A DNA stretch of 64,000 nucleotides, taken from NCBI RefSeq assembly GCF_000745005.1, contig NZ_JQNB01000001.1, positions 2,349,501 to 2,413,500 of the forward strand, written 5' to 3'. The position numbers and the translations under genes are program-made. Under the pieces are notes generated by a model, which ran no database searches, was not told where the DNA came from, and was given only the letters and a program-made list of their open reading frames with translations. Of this stretch, positions 51,896-60,421 are shown piece by piece. The DNA comes from Luteibacter sp. 9135. Lineage in GTDB: Bacteria > Pseudomonadota > Gammaproteobacteria > Xanthomonadales > Rhodanobacteraceae. Position 1 is the first letter of the stretch; every line of letters starts with the position of its first letter.

Positions 51896-54082
51896 TCAGA
51901 ACGTGTAGGTGGCCTGCACGGTGTAGTTGCGCCGTGCCAGGTAGTAGTACGTCGGGTCCTTGGCCAGGCCGTTGCCCTGGATCGCGGTGCGATGGTCGAA
52001 CAGGTTGTTGGTCGACAGCTGTAGCCTCAGGTCGGGCGTGAAGCGGTAGCCGATGTTGAAATTGGTGTAGTTGTAGCGGGGCAACCGCGTGTTCGGGTTG
52101 TACGTGGCGCCACCGGTCTCGCCCACGCCGGCGAAGCGCGTGCCCACGTACTTGACCAGGAACGAGCCATACAGCGGGCCGTGGTCGTAGATGAAGCCGG
52201 CATCCGCCGTGGACATCGGCGCATTGGCGATCTGCCGGCGGGTCGTCTTCGAATACGCGCTGTTGATGCTGCCGTTGGCGGTCACGCTGAACCCGGAGTC
52301 GCCCAGGATGTGCGTGAGCTCGCCTTCCACGCCCTTGTAGATCACGCCGCCCTGGTTCACGAATACGCTGACCAAGGCGCCGCCGGGCCCGATCGGTTCA
52401 TCGACGCTGGTGACCAGGTTGCCGAAGTCGATGTAGTAGACGTCCACGTCCGCCACGGTGGTCGGGGTCTTCCAGACCACGCCGGCCTGGTAGTTCGTGG
52501 TGGTCTGCGGCTCGACGTTGCCGGTGCCGGTTGTGCCCTGCAGGATGTTGACCTTGGGCGCCTGGAAGCCTTTGGCTACCTGCGCATACGCGGCCAGGTT
52601 CGGCGAGAACCGGTAGTTTGCCGCCACGGAGGTGAGCGTGGTGGAAAAATGGCCGCTACCGCCCACCGGCAGGAAGTTGGAGACACCGTCGAGCGTGCGG
52701 TTGAACACGATCTGCTTCACGCCCGGCACGATGCTCAGGTTCTCCAGCGGATGCCAGTCGATCTCGAGGTAGCTCTGCGTGGTGTTCGTGTGCTGGCGGG
52801 TGTCGATAATGTTGGCGTTCGGCTCGCCCTTGAGGACGCGCGGTGTCATCGTGGAAAGATCCACCGTCACCTGGTCCTGTACCTGGTAGGTGCGCTCGGC
52901 CCAGATACCTGCTTTCACGGTGCTCTGGAGCCAGCCGCTACCGACGTCTTTCTCCGCGGTGAGGAAATCGCCCACCGCGCGATACCGGCTGTTGTTGAAC
53001 GCACCCGGGACACCACCACCGGGTAGGAGTGCGTTGTTCGGCACCGAGCCGATCAGGCTCACGGCCCCCGGACCGCTGTCACGCAAGCCGTAGGTGTAGA
53101 ACTTGTTGTCGACGCGCCAGTCGCCGTAGTCGCCATGCAGCTGGAGGTATTCGAAATCGGCATGGCGGTCGTCGATGTTGTAGCTGGCGTAGCCCTGCGA
53201 GGTCGGATCGTCGTTCAGGCCACCGAACTCCAGGCCATAGAGGTCGGTGCGCTTCCGGGGCTGGGCGGTGAAGGTGTTCCACTTCACCTTGTTGTAGTCG
53301 GCTACCAGGGTCAGTGTCGTGTTCTCGCCGACCGGTTGGCTGACCTTGAACAGCACGTTGTCCTGGCGAAAGCCGGCGTGGTCGATCAGGCCGTCGGATT
53401 CGGTGTGGCTGTAATTGACCGATGCCTCGGTGCCGATCTTGTTCATCGCACCGGTGTTGCCGGTGCCGGCCACCTGCCACGTGGCGCCGCTGCCGTACAT
53501 GGCGGACACCTGGCCGGACGGTTTGTCCGTAGTGGGTGCAGAGTACAGCGCCACGGTGCCGCCGAAGGTCGCGTTGCCGAGGTTGCTGGCCGTTCCCGGG
53601 CCACGGTCGACCACCACCTTGTCCAGGGATGGCCCCGGAAAGAACGCCGTGGTGGCGTGGCCGAAAGCGCCGGGATCGCCGAAGGGAATGCCGTCGAACG
53701 TCACGTCGTATTCGCCGTCCTGGAAACCGCGTATGGTGGCGCTCTTGCTGGACAGGCCGGCACCGTTCGGAGCGGCGTTCACCGCGGAAGGCGTGAGTTC
53801 CACCAGCGCCAGGTAGTCCGCCTTCGGTGTCGCGATCGTGTGGATGAAATTCGCGCTCAGCACCGACTGCGGTTCGATCTCGAACAGGTTGCCCTGTGAA
53901 GGCGCGAGCGCCGCGGCGCTGCCGGGTGGTGCGAGATTCGGATCGTCCACGCCTGCGGATACCGCGACACCTTGCAGGGTGGTCGTCTGTTTCGTGATGC
54001 CGGCGTCCGTGATGCCTGCCGTCGCGCCGATGGCGGTGGCGAGTGCCGCCAGGCCGAATCCAAACCGTACCGTCTGATGCAT
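51896..54082 (-). CDS. TonB-dependent outer-membrane receptor
   Basis: A 728-residue receptor. The signal peptide (about 1-25) is followed by a plug domain (about 65-190, including ATIRGFQDGEYDVTFDGIPFGDPG and VVVDRGPGTASNLG) and a 22-strand barrel ending NYTVQATYTF, a typical C-terminal aromatic end. The substrate-specific loops are not diagnosable. AGGAG lies before ATG 54082. It is the first gene of an apparent operon with GH92 and PI-PLC-like enzymes, so import of released mannosyl, inositol or related products is inferred. It is divergent from the TetR gene across a 278-bp control region. Confidence 0.93.
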   Translation of the reverse strand: MHQTVRFGFGLAALATAIGATAGITDAGITKQTTTLQGVAVSAGVDDPNLAPPGSAAALAPSQGNLFEIEPQSVLSANFIHTIATPKADYLALVELTPSAVNAAPNGAGLSSKSATIRGFQDGEYDVTFDGIPFGDPGAFGHATTAFFPGPSLDKVVVDRGPGTASNLGNATFGGTVALYSAPTTDKPSGQVSAMYGSGATWQVAGTGNTGAMNKIGTEASVNYSHTESDGLIDHAGFRQDNVLFKVSQPVGENTTLTLVADYNKVKWNTFTAQPRKRTDLYGLEFGGLNDDPTSQGYASYNIDDRHADFEYLQLHGDYGDWRVDNKFYTYGLRDSGPGAVSLIGSVPNNALLPGGGVPGAFNNSRYRAVGDFLTAEKDVGSGWLQSTVKAGIWAERTYQVQDQVTVDLSTMTPRVLKGEPNANIIDTRQHTNTTQSYLEIDWHPLENLSIVPGVKQIVFNRTLDGVSNFLPVGGSGHFSTTLTSVAANYRFSPNLAAYAQVAKGFQAPKVNILQGTTGTGNVEPQTTTNYQAGVVWKTPTTVADVDVYYIDFGNLVTSVDEPIGPGGALVSVFVNQGGVIYKGVEGELTHILGDSGFSVTANGSINSAYSKTTRRQIANAPMSTADAGFIYDHGPLYGSFLVKYVGTRFAGVGETGGATYNPNTRLPRYNYTNFNIGYRFTPDLRLQLSTNNLFDHRTAIQGNGLAKDPTYYYLARRNYTVQATYTF

Positions 54083-54207
54083 TGCGTCGAAACTCCTGCG
54101 TAAATCGGCCGCGCGGTGACCCGCAACGGTCAGCTCTGACGAGGCCGAAGGGCATGGGATGGAAGCTGTGGGGGAGGGGTGTTTAAAACAGTAATCAAAG
54201 CTATCGT

Positions 54208-54288
54208 GTGCACGTGACAGTGCCTTGACGTTTACATGGCGTCTGGCGCGGAAAGCCTGCGTCTTGCGTTGCAACGTGCGTGCACGCA
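54208..54288. promoter_or_regulatory. Paired GTGCAC sites between receptor and TetR genes
   Basis: A GTGCAC core at 54208-54213, and again inside the perfect 12-bp palindrome TGCGTGCACGCA at 54277-54288. The cores are 72 bp apart, in the divergent control region. Both the receptor operon and the TetR gene start within reach, so this is a plausible TetR operator pair. Confidence 0.4.
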
Positions 54289-54360
54289 TGGAAGAACTAT
54301 CATGCGAAAGCCCTCGCCTGATTCGTCAGAATTTGCGATCAATCCTTTCGAGGTGGACCC

Positions 54361-55062
54361 ATGAAAAGCGTTACGCGTCGAAGGAAGAACGACGCGCGTC
54401 CGGCGATACCGCTGGACACCAAGCAGCAGCCGGTCCAGCAGCGTTCGTTGGAAACCTTCGAGTCGATCCTCGAGGTCACTGCGCGGCTGCTTGGAGAAGT
54501 CGGCGTGGAACGGCTTTCGACGAACCTGATCTGCGCCCAGGCGGGCATCTCGCCGCCGGCGCTGTATCGCTATTTCCCCAACAAGTACGCCATCCTCAAG
54601 GTGTTGGGCGAACGCCTGATGGCCTGCCAGAACAAGGCCTATCGCGCGTGGCTGGAAGAGGAGCAGGCACTGGAGTACGACGGCTCGCGCGAGGCCAGCA
54701 TCCGTGGCCTGCGCGACATGCAGGCGGCGATCAATGCCGCCACGCTGGCCTTTCCCGGTGCCGTGTGGATCATGCGAGCGCTGCGCGCCATACCCACGTT
54801 GCGCCATATCCGTCTCGATTCGCACGACGACGTGGCGGAAACGAGCTTCAAGGGTCTTCGTGACCGCTACCCGAGCGCGGACCCGGAAGCGCTGCGCGTA
54901 GCGATGAGACTCTCCACCGAGGTGATGTATGCCGCGACGGAAATGGCGGTGGACCATCCGACGATGGACGGCCATGTCATCAACAGCGAGGTCGCCGAGA
55001 TGGTCGTGCGCTACTACGACAAGTTCGTCGAGGGCGAAAAGCGCGAGGCCGAAAAGCGCTAG
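54361..55062 (+). CDS. TetR-family regulator
   Basis: A 233-residue TetR-type repressor. The DNA-binding domain (about 30-75) has LLGEVGVERLSTNLICAQAGISPPALYRYFPNKYAIL (residues 43-79), with the helix-turn-helix in LICAQAGISPPALYRYF. The ligand domain is helical, about 90-225. AGGTGG precedes ATG 54361. It is divergent from the TonB-dependent receptor, so it probably controls the receptor/GH92/PI-PLC operon. The ligand is unknown. Confidence 0.93.
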   Translation: MKSVTRRRKNDARPAIPLDTKQQPVQQRSLETFESILEVTARLLGEVGVERLSTNLICAQAGISPPALYRYFPNKYAILKVLGERLMACQNKAYRAWLEEEQALEYDGSREASIRGLRDMQAAINAATLAFPGAVWIMRALRAIPTLRHIRLDSHDDVAETSFKGLRDRYPSADPEALRVAMRLSTEVMYAATEMAVDHPTMDGHVINSEVAEMVVRYYDKFVEGEKREAEKR

Positions 55063-55163
55063 GCATCGGCCGGGCCGGGCGGGATGGGTAATGGCGAATT
55101 ATTCACTCTTTCGCTGTTACCCTCCCGCGCGGGAACAGGGGTTACCTCACATCGGGAGTTGCA

Positions 55164-55955
55164 ATGCGTGTGACGCGAAAGGATAGGATCCAGGTACGCG
55201 ATGCCCTGCGCGGGTGCGGCCTGGCCGTGGCGCTGGCACTCTGCCATGTCGCTGCCGCGGCCCCGACCGGCCAGGACGAGGCGGCACGTAACTACGACGC
55301 GCAGGATGTGCGGCTCAATGCCGTGTACAAGAAGCTGATGCAGTCCCTGGACGAGCCGGGACGCAAGGCGCTTCGCGACGAGGAGCGTCAATGGGTGGCC
55401 GGGCGCGACCAGTCTTGCGGCGTGCCCGCGGGTAGCACGGCCAAGAACGAATGCACCACCACCCAGGCCAGCTTCCGGGCCGACGAGCTCGCAGCGCGCC
55501 TGAAAACGGCCGGCGGCTCGCGCGCGACCACGGCCCCGTCCACGACGGGCGCCGTCGCAGGCACCGCCATGGTCGGCGACTGGGGCTACCGCAGCGACTG
55601 CAACCTGGGTCATGCCGCCCAGCTCGGCGTCACCGCGTCCACCGCAAAAACGGCCGAAGGCACCTGGTCCGACGGCACCCATCAGTCCGGCAGCCAGGGT
55701 CGCTTCAAGGGTGAGTGGCGGGACGGCAAGCTGTATACGCGTTTCTGTGCCGACCCGGCCGAGCGCGGCGGCTATCCCGCGTGCCCGGCCTACGGCGATG
55801 TCGCAGCCTATGTCGTGCCCGAGGGCAAGCGGCTGGCGTGGTACCAGGCCGAGGGCCCGGCCAGCGAAGGCAACTATTCGAAATACGTCACGCTTGACCG
55901 CGTGCCGAAGGGTGGCAGGGCGCCGCTCGATACCCAGTGCAAGGACGCCCCGTAA
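55164..55955 (+). CDS. LprI-family lysozyme-inhibitor-like protein, candidate immunity
   Basis: A 263-residue exported protein. The signal peptide ends near AAAAPTGQ. Residues about 38-112 match the LprI/DUF1311 domain (DAQDVRLNAVYKKLMQSL, then RKALRDEERQWVAGRDQSC) with a Cys pair; LprI-type proteins inhibit lysozymes. An Ala/Thr linker and a second, unassigned domain (about 133-263) follow. It ends 27 bp before a T4SS toxin with peptidoglycan-binding and XVIPCD domains, so it is probably the toxin's periplasmic immunity protein. GGGAG precedes the ATG. Confidence 0.82.
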   Translation: MRVTRKDRIQVRDALRGCGLAVALALCHVAAAAPTGQDEAARNYDAQDVRLNAVYKKLMQSLDEPGRKALRDEERQWVAGRDQSCGVPAGSTAKNECTTTQASFRADELAARLKTAGGSRATTAPSTTGAVAGTAMVGDWGYRSDCNLGHAAQLGVTASTAKTAEGTWSDGTHQSGSQGRFKGEWRDGKLYTRFCADPAERGGYPACPAYGDVAAYVVPEGKRLAWYQAEGPASEGNYSKYVTLDRVPKGGRAPLDTQCKDAP

Positions 55956-55982
55956 CACCGACCGTTAACCAGGAGTTGGAAG

Positions 55983-57857
55983 ATGCCAGGATTGACCGAT
56001 AACGAAGCCAGGGCGCTGTCGTATTTCGCCATTGGCGTGAGTTCGGAAGGCGGCGATGTCGCCTATAAATTGAGTTTCGCGGGGAATGTGCGCAACGACG
56101 CGCACGGCAACCCCGCGATGCACCCGATCGGCAACAGCGGCTTTTCCATCGGTACGTTGCAGACCGACCTGGGCCAGCATCCCGAAGTGGCCACGCAACT
56201 CACCGACGCCTACCAGACGTGGGCACGCACGGCGCACCCGGACTGGGCCCTGAATGCGGCGCAGCGCACCCAGACGATCGACGACCTGGGGCGCACCGGC
56301 CGCCAGATCACCGCGCAGCATGGCCGTCCGCTGGACGCGACAGTCAAGTCGCACCTGGACAGCTTCATGGCCAGCGACGCGGGCGTCGACTTCGTGCACC
56401 GGCACGACACCGCGCAGGTGGACCGCCTGATGACCAAGGCGATCGGCCCGCTCCAGCAGACGCCGCTGTACCAGCATGCGTCGGAGCAGGACCAAGCGCG
56501 GCTGATCACGATGACCGCCAAGCTCTACAACCAGAGCGAGGTGTACGGCAATCGCCTGGTCGGGCAGTTGCAGAACAACGAGCACCACAGCGTCGACGAC
56601 GTCAAGCACTCGATCGACCGCTACCCGGATTACGTACGCGACGGCCGCGACCACGCGCTGGCCGGCACGGCGCTGTTCAACGACTTGCAAGCCACGGGTG
56701 CGAACCATCCGCTACGCCCGGCGTGGGACCACGTGCTCACCAACCCGACGGTCAATCCGACGCAGCTTGGTAACGACCCCACCCATCCCAACCTGCCGCA
56801 CGAATACGCCGCCATCCGCGATGCGTTCACCGATCCGGCTCACTCGCGTGGCATGGTGCAGGCGCTGGGTGAGGGCGGGTCCTATGCAAATACGCAGAAC
56901 AAGCGCGGGTTCGTGGCGGAAGGCCGCGACCTGGTGACATGGGATCGTTCGGGCCACGCGCAGGCGCTGGTCAACGGCCAGTGGAGCACGCTCAACAGCC
57001 GGGATATTTCCACCCACGTCAACGCCGACAAGACCCTGGACGTGAATGTGCATCGCAACGGTGCCGACGAGCGGCTGCTGCATGTCACCCATCCCGGCCA
57101 TGTGCGTAGCCAGCCGGCCGCCGCGCCTGCCGCGCACGGACAGGCCGCGTCGCACGGACAGGGCGCACCACAGCACAGCCAGGCCAGCGGGGATCACATC
57201 CAGCGCGCCGGCACGCTGCGCGAACACGATCGCGCTCCACAGGTCCAGGTGTTGCAGGGTCAGCTTGCCGCTCTGGGTTACAAGGGCGCAGACGGCAAGG
57301 CCCTGCACCCGGACGGCGATTTCGGCGGCAACACCAAGCACGCGTTGCAGTCGTTCCAGCGCGATCACCGGCTGACCGAGGACGGCATTGCCGGATCGAA
57401 GACGATGGACGCCTTGCACGCTGCTACCCAGCGTCCTGTGGCCCAGAGCGCGGGCCTTGCCGATCCGTCGCACGCCGGTAACGCGATGTACAAGCAGGCG
57501 CTGGATGCCGTGCACGGGATCGATGCGCAGCAGGGGCGCACGCCGGACCAGATGAGCAACAACTTTGCCGGCTCGCTGGCGAACAAGGCCCACGAGCAGG
57601 GCCTGACCCGGATCGACCACGTCGTGCTCAGCGACGACGCCAAGCGTGCTTATGCGGTACAAGGCGAGTTGAATTCGCCGTTCAAGCGGATCGCCGAGGT
57701 GGACGTGGCCCAGTCTGTGGCCAAGCCGCTGGAGCAGAGCAGTCGCGAGTGGCAGCCGGCGTTACAGCCACAGAACCCGGCGCCGCAGCCGACCCAGGCA
57801 CAGCAGCAGAGTGCGCCGACGCCGACGCCTCCGGAGCCGATGGCGCCGCATCGCTGA
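55983..57857 (+). CDS. X-T4SS effector with lysozyme-like and peptidoglycan-binding domains
   Basis: A 624-residue toxin. The N-terminal domain (about 1-220) has NEARALSYFAIGVSSEGGD and GNSGFSIGTLQTDLGQ, resembling lysozyme-type muramidase domains, with Glu in the SSEGGD stretch a candidate catalytic residue. A middle region (220-390) is unassigned. A peptidoglycan-binding domain lies at about 418-480, and the XVIPCD (about 492-586: DPSHAGNAMYKQALDAVHG, then RIDHVVLSDDAKRAYAVQG) is recognised by VirD4 for export. The tail is Gln/Pro-rich. No signal peptide. Preceded by an LprI-like inhibitor gene. Confidence 0.92.
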   Translation: MPGLTDNEARALSYFAIGVSSEGGDVAYKLSFAGNVRNDAHGNPAMHPIGNSGFSIGTLQTDLGQHPEVATQLTDAYQTWARTAHPDWALNAAQRTQTIDDLGRTGRQITAQHGRPLDATVKSHLDSFMASDAGVDFVHRHDTAQVDRLMTKAIGPLQQTPLYQHASEQDQARLITMTAKLYNQSEVYGNRLVGQLQNNEHHSVDDVKHSIDRYPDYVRDGRDHALAGTALFNDLQATGANHPLRPAWDHVLTNPTVNPTQLGNDPTHPNLPHEYAAIRDAFTDPAHSRGMVQALGEGGSYANTQNKRGFVAEGRDLVTWDRSGHAQALVNGQWSTLNSRDISTHVNADKTLDVNVHRNGADERLLHVTHPGHVRSQPAAAPAAHGQAASHGQGAPQHSQASGDHIQRAGTLREHDRAPQVQVLQGQLAALGYKGADGKALHPDGDFGGNTKHALQSFQRDHRLTEDGIAGSKTMDALHAATQRPVAQSAGLADPSHAGNAMYKQALDAVHGIDAQQGRTPDQMSNNFAGSLANKAHEQGLTRIDHVVLSDDAKRAYAVQGELNSPFKRIAEVDVAQSVAKPLEQSSREWQPALQPQNPAPQPTQAQQQSAPTPTPPEPMAPHR

Positions 57858-57870
57858 GGCCACTAAAAAA

Positions 57871-57893
57871 CCGGCCGCCTTTTGGGCGGCCGG
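57871..57893. terminator. Bidirectional terminator
   Basis: Perfect 9-bp arms CCGGCCGCC and GGCGGCCGG with loop TTTTG. Six A residues before it give a T6 tail for minus-strand transcripts; the plus strand has only CTAGTTCTTT. It ends the toxin gene on one side and the 58037-58579 gene on the other, and is stronger for the minus strand. Confidence 0.85.
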
Positions 57894-58036
57894 CTAGTTC
57901 TTTGGGTACGGTGGTCCGATTACCGCGCGGGGCCGCCATGCTGAAGGTTTTGCCGTTGGCTCTCGGCGTGTCCAGCATGACCGAGGCCCTCCATGTCGCT
58001 CTGTGCCAACGTGCCGCGTGGCCCCACGCGGCGCGA

Positions 58037-58579
58037 TTATCGCTCCGGTACCCCGGTTTTCTCGATCGCAGGGTCGCTCTTCCACTTGAGCGTGGCGTCG
58101 ATGAGCGCATCGTCTTCCGTGTCGATGATCTTGCCGGCTTGGCAGGTGATCTGTTTAAGCGGTTTCGTCTGGCCACCCTTGGTGACCGTCAATCCGCCTT
58201 CCTGAAGGTTGTTGGCTCCCGATACCGAGTAGACGACGTATTTGAAACCCGCGTTGGTGAACGCATACGCATATCCGCCGCTGTTGCCGCCGAACATGAG
58301 GTGGGTACGCGTGAAAGCGGCTGTTTCTCCGCTGGCAGGGTATGTCAGTTCAGGCGTGGCACCGACCCGGCCATAGCCGTAGTAGAAACGGCCTGCACCG
58401 TGGGCGACGTCCCCCGCCGCGCAGATGGAGACCGTCTTGCTTCCGCCAGCGAGCGGGCAGGAGAACACAGGCTGGTCACCTTTGGCGCACATCGTCGGTG
58501 CGGGCGTGGCGACGCCGGCGTTGGCTGCGAACGACGCCATGGCGGCGATCAGTAACAGGGTCCTGGAAAGTAACTTCAT
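58037..58579 (-). CDS. Exported small protein of unknown function
   Basis: A 180-residue protein with a signal peptide (cleavage near ANAGVAT) and four Cys (MCAKGD, VFSCPL, SICAAG and ITCQAG), probably disulfide-bonded in the periplasm. I recognise no enzyme motif. It is downstream of virD4 on the same strand, 52 bp away, within a cluster of T4SS toxins and immunity genes, so an immunity or envelope role is possible. Similar small secreted proteins are also found away from T4SS loci, so context alone is weak evidence. Confidence 0.7.
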   Translation of the reverse strand: MKLLSRTLLLIAAMASFAANAGVATPAPTMCAKGDQPVFSCPLAGGSKTVSICAAGDVAHGAGRFYYGYGRVGATPELTYPASGETAAFTRTHLMFGGNSGGYAYAFTNAGFKYVVYSVSGANNLQEGGLTVTKGGQTKPLKQITCQAGKIIDTEDDALIDATLKWKSDPAIEKTGVPER

Positions 58580-58631
58580 AGGTCAATCCGATTAGTGACA
58601 TTTCGCCAAACTACACGCAAGCGGCGAGTCA

Positions 58632-60314
58632 TCAGATCGTCAGCGGCTCGACCTTCGCCTTTTCCATCAGGCGCGAGGTGAAGTACTTGTCCTGGTAATA
58701 GCGGATCTTCTCGCACATCACCGGATGCGGGATGCCCTCGTAGAGGAACACTTCCTTCTCCGTACCCATCGCCTTGAGCTCCTGCGGCAGCATGAGGGCG
58801 CGCTTCTCTTCCGAATGGCTCTTGGAGATATCGCCCTTCTTGCTCTTGGTGATGTTCTCCCGGCGCACGGTGGTGTAGCCGAGCATGTCGGAGTAGTCGT
58901 TGGCATCCTGCTGCTCACGCGGCGCGTAGACGATCTGCAGCGCATGGTTGGTGATGACCGTGCGCGAGACGTCCTTGCCGTAGGTGGCATCCAGCTGGGC
59001 CATGCTCTGGATGATCGGCAGCAGGCGGATGTTGTAGCCGGCCATGTACGACACGGCGGACGCGATGATCTCCACCTTGCCGATGGAGGTGAACTCGTCC
59101 ATCAGCAACAGGCACTGGTGCTTGAGCGCCGGGTTGTTCTGCGGCAGCTCCTTGGTATTGAGGTTGATGAGTTGGCTAAAGAAGAGGTTGACGATCAGTC
59201 GGCTCTCGGCCAGCTTGTTGGGCTGGATACCGATGTAGATGGTCATCTTCTTCTTGCGCACATCGGTCAGCAGGAAGTCGTCTTCGCTGGTGGCCGCGTC
59301 CAGCACCGGATTGATCCAGGCGTTCAGCGGTTCCTTGAAGGTGCCGAGGATGGATGCGAAGGTCTCGTTGGCCTGCGACAGCATGTTGGCGAACGCCGAC
59401 TGCGCGTTGGCGCTGAGGAACGGTTCCTTCGACAGGCGCGTGTACAGCTCGCGCAGGTCGGTGCCGTCACCCGAGGACAGGCGGTAGATCATGCCCAGCG
59501 TGGGCTTGTTGCGCAGGATGGCCGGCAGGCCCTTGTTCTCGTCGTGCTCGTACTTCTCGCACAGGTACAGCGAGAACGCCATGAAGGCATTGCGTGCCTG
59601 GCTGACCCAGAATTTCTGGTCGTCCGAACCGTCCGGGTAGAGCATCGAGGCGATGCTCATCAGGTCCGACACGCGGAACGCCGGGTCATTTGAGACATAG
59701 CTCAACGGATTCCAGCGGTGCGTTCGTCGGTCTTCCGCGAACGGGTTGAACAGGTAGATCTCCTGTCCCTGCGACTTGCGCCAGCCGCTGGTCAGGTCGA
59801 AGTTCTCCTGCTTGATATCCAGGACCACGATGGATTCCTGGTAGTCCAATAGGTTGGGGATGACCACGCCCACGCCCTTGCCCGAGCGTGTGGGTGCCGC
59901 GAGGATCACGAACTGCTGCCCGGGCAGGCGGACCAGCTCGCCCTTGAACTTGCCGACGAGGATGCCGTTGTCCGCGGGGGAAAGCATTTTCTGCTTGCGC
60001 AGGTCGGCGGCCGTGGCGAAGCGGGCATCGCCGTGCATGGCCTGCTTCTTCTTTCGGGTGAGGAAATACAGGCTGACCAACCATGCGGCCAGGGGCACGA
60101 AGAACCCGATGCCGCCAGCGGCCTTGATCTTCCACGCATACGGCTGGACCTGCGGGAGGTCCAGGGCGCGGATGTATTCGTAATAGGTGGCGAACCTCAG
60201 CGGCACCTGGCCCAGGCCGAGAAACGACAGGGTGAGGTAGCCCGAAAGCATCTCCCCCATGACCAATGCGACGAGCAGAAGCCCGGCCGCCCAATATCCC
60301 CTGTTTTTGCTCAT
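58632..60314 (-). CDS. virD4: Type IV secretion coupling ATPase VirD4
   Basis: VirD4 recruits substrates to the T4SS through their XVIPCD domains. The 560-residue product has two N-terminal membrane helices (about 8-30 and 67-87), a VirD4/TraG ATPase with Walker A APTRSGKGVG near 141, VVLDIKQEN, Walker B LLLMDEFTSIGK near 402, and an inserted all-alpha domain between them. Length and order match Xanthomonas-type VirD4. The other VirB channel genes are not in the window and presumably lie beyond position 64000 or elsewhere. Three XVIPCD toxins flank it. Confidence 0.95.
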   Translation of the reverse strand: MSKNRGYWAAGLLLVALVMGEMLSGYLTLSFLGLGQVPLRFATYYEYIRALDLPQVQPYAWKIKAAGGIGFFVPLAAWLVSLYFLTRKKKQAMHGDARFATAADLRKQKMLSPADNGILVGKFKGELVRLPGQQFVILAAPTRSGKGVGVVIPNLLDYQESIVVLDIKQENFDLTSGWRKSQGQEIYLFNPFAEDRRTHRWNPLSYVSNDPAFRVSDLMSIASMLYPDGSDDQKFWVSQARNAFMAFSLYLCEKYEHDENKGLPAILRNKPTLGMIYRLSSGDGTDLRELYTRLSKEPFLSANAQSAFANMLSQANETFASILGTFKEPLNAWINPVLDAATSEDDFLLTDVRKKKMTIYIGIQPNKLAESRLIVNLFFSQLINLNTKELPQNNPALKHQCLLLMDEFTSIGKVEIIASAVSYMAGYNIRLLPIIQSMAQLDATYGKDVSRTVITNHALQIVYAPREQQDANDYSDMLGYTTVRRENITKSKKGDISKSHSEEKRALMLPQELKAMGTEKEVFLYEGIPHPVMCEKIRYYQDKYFTSRLMEKAKVEPLTI

Positions 60315-60421
60315 GCGTTGTTCGCCCTTAGACCTTTAAGTCGCAGAGGGAGCGACGCCTGCATCGCCCCTTCCTGCTATGCGTTCTGTGTACCAGGATT
60401 GTAGCGCCCTGGGCTGACGAT

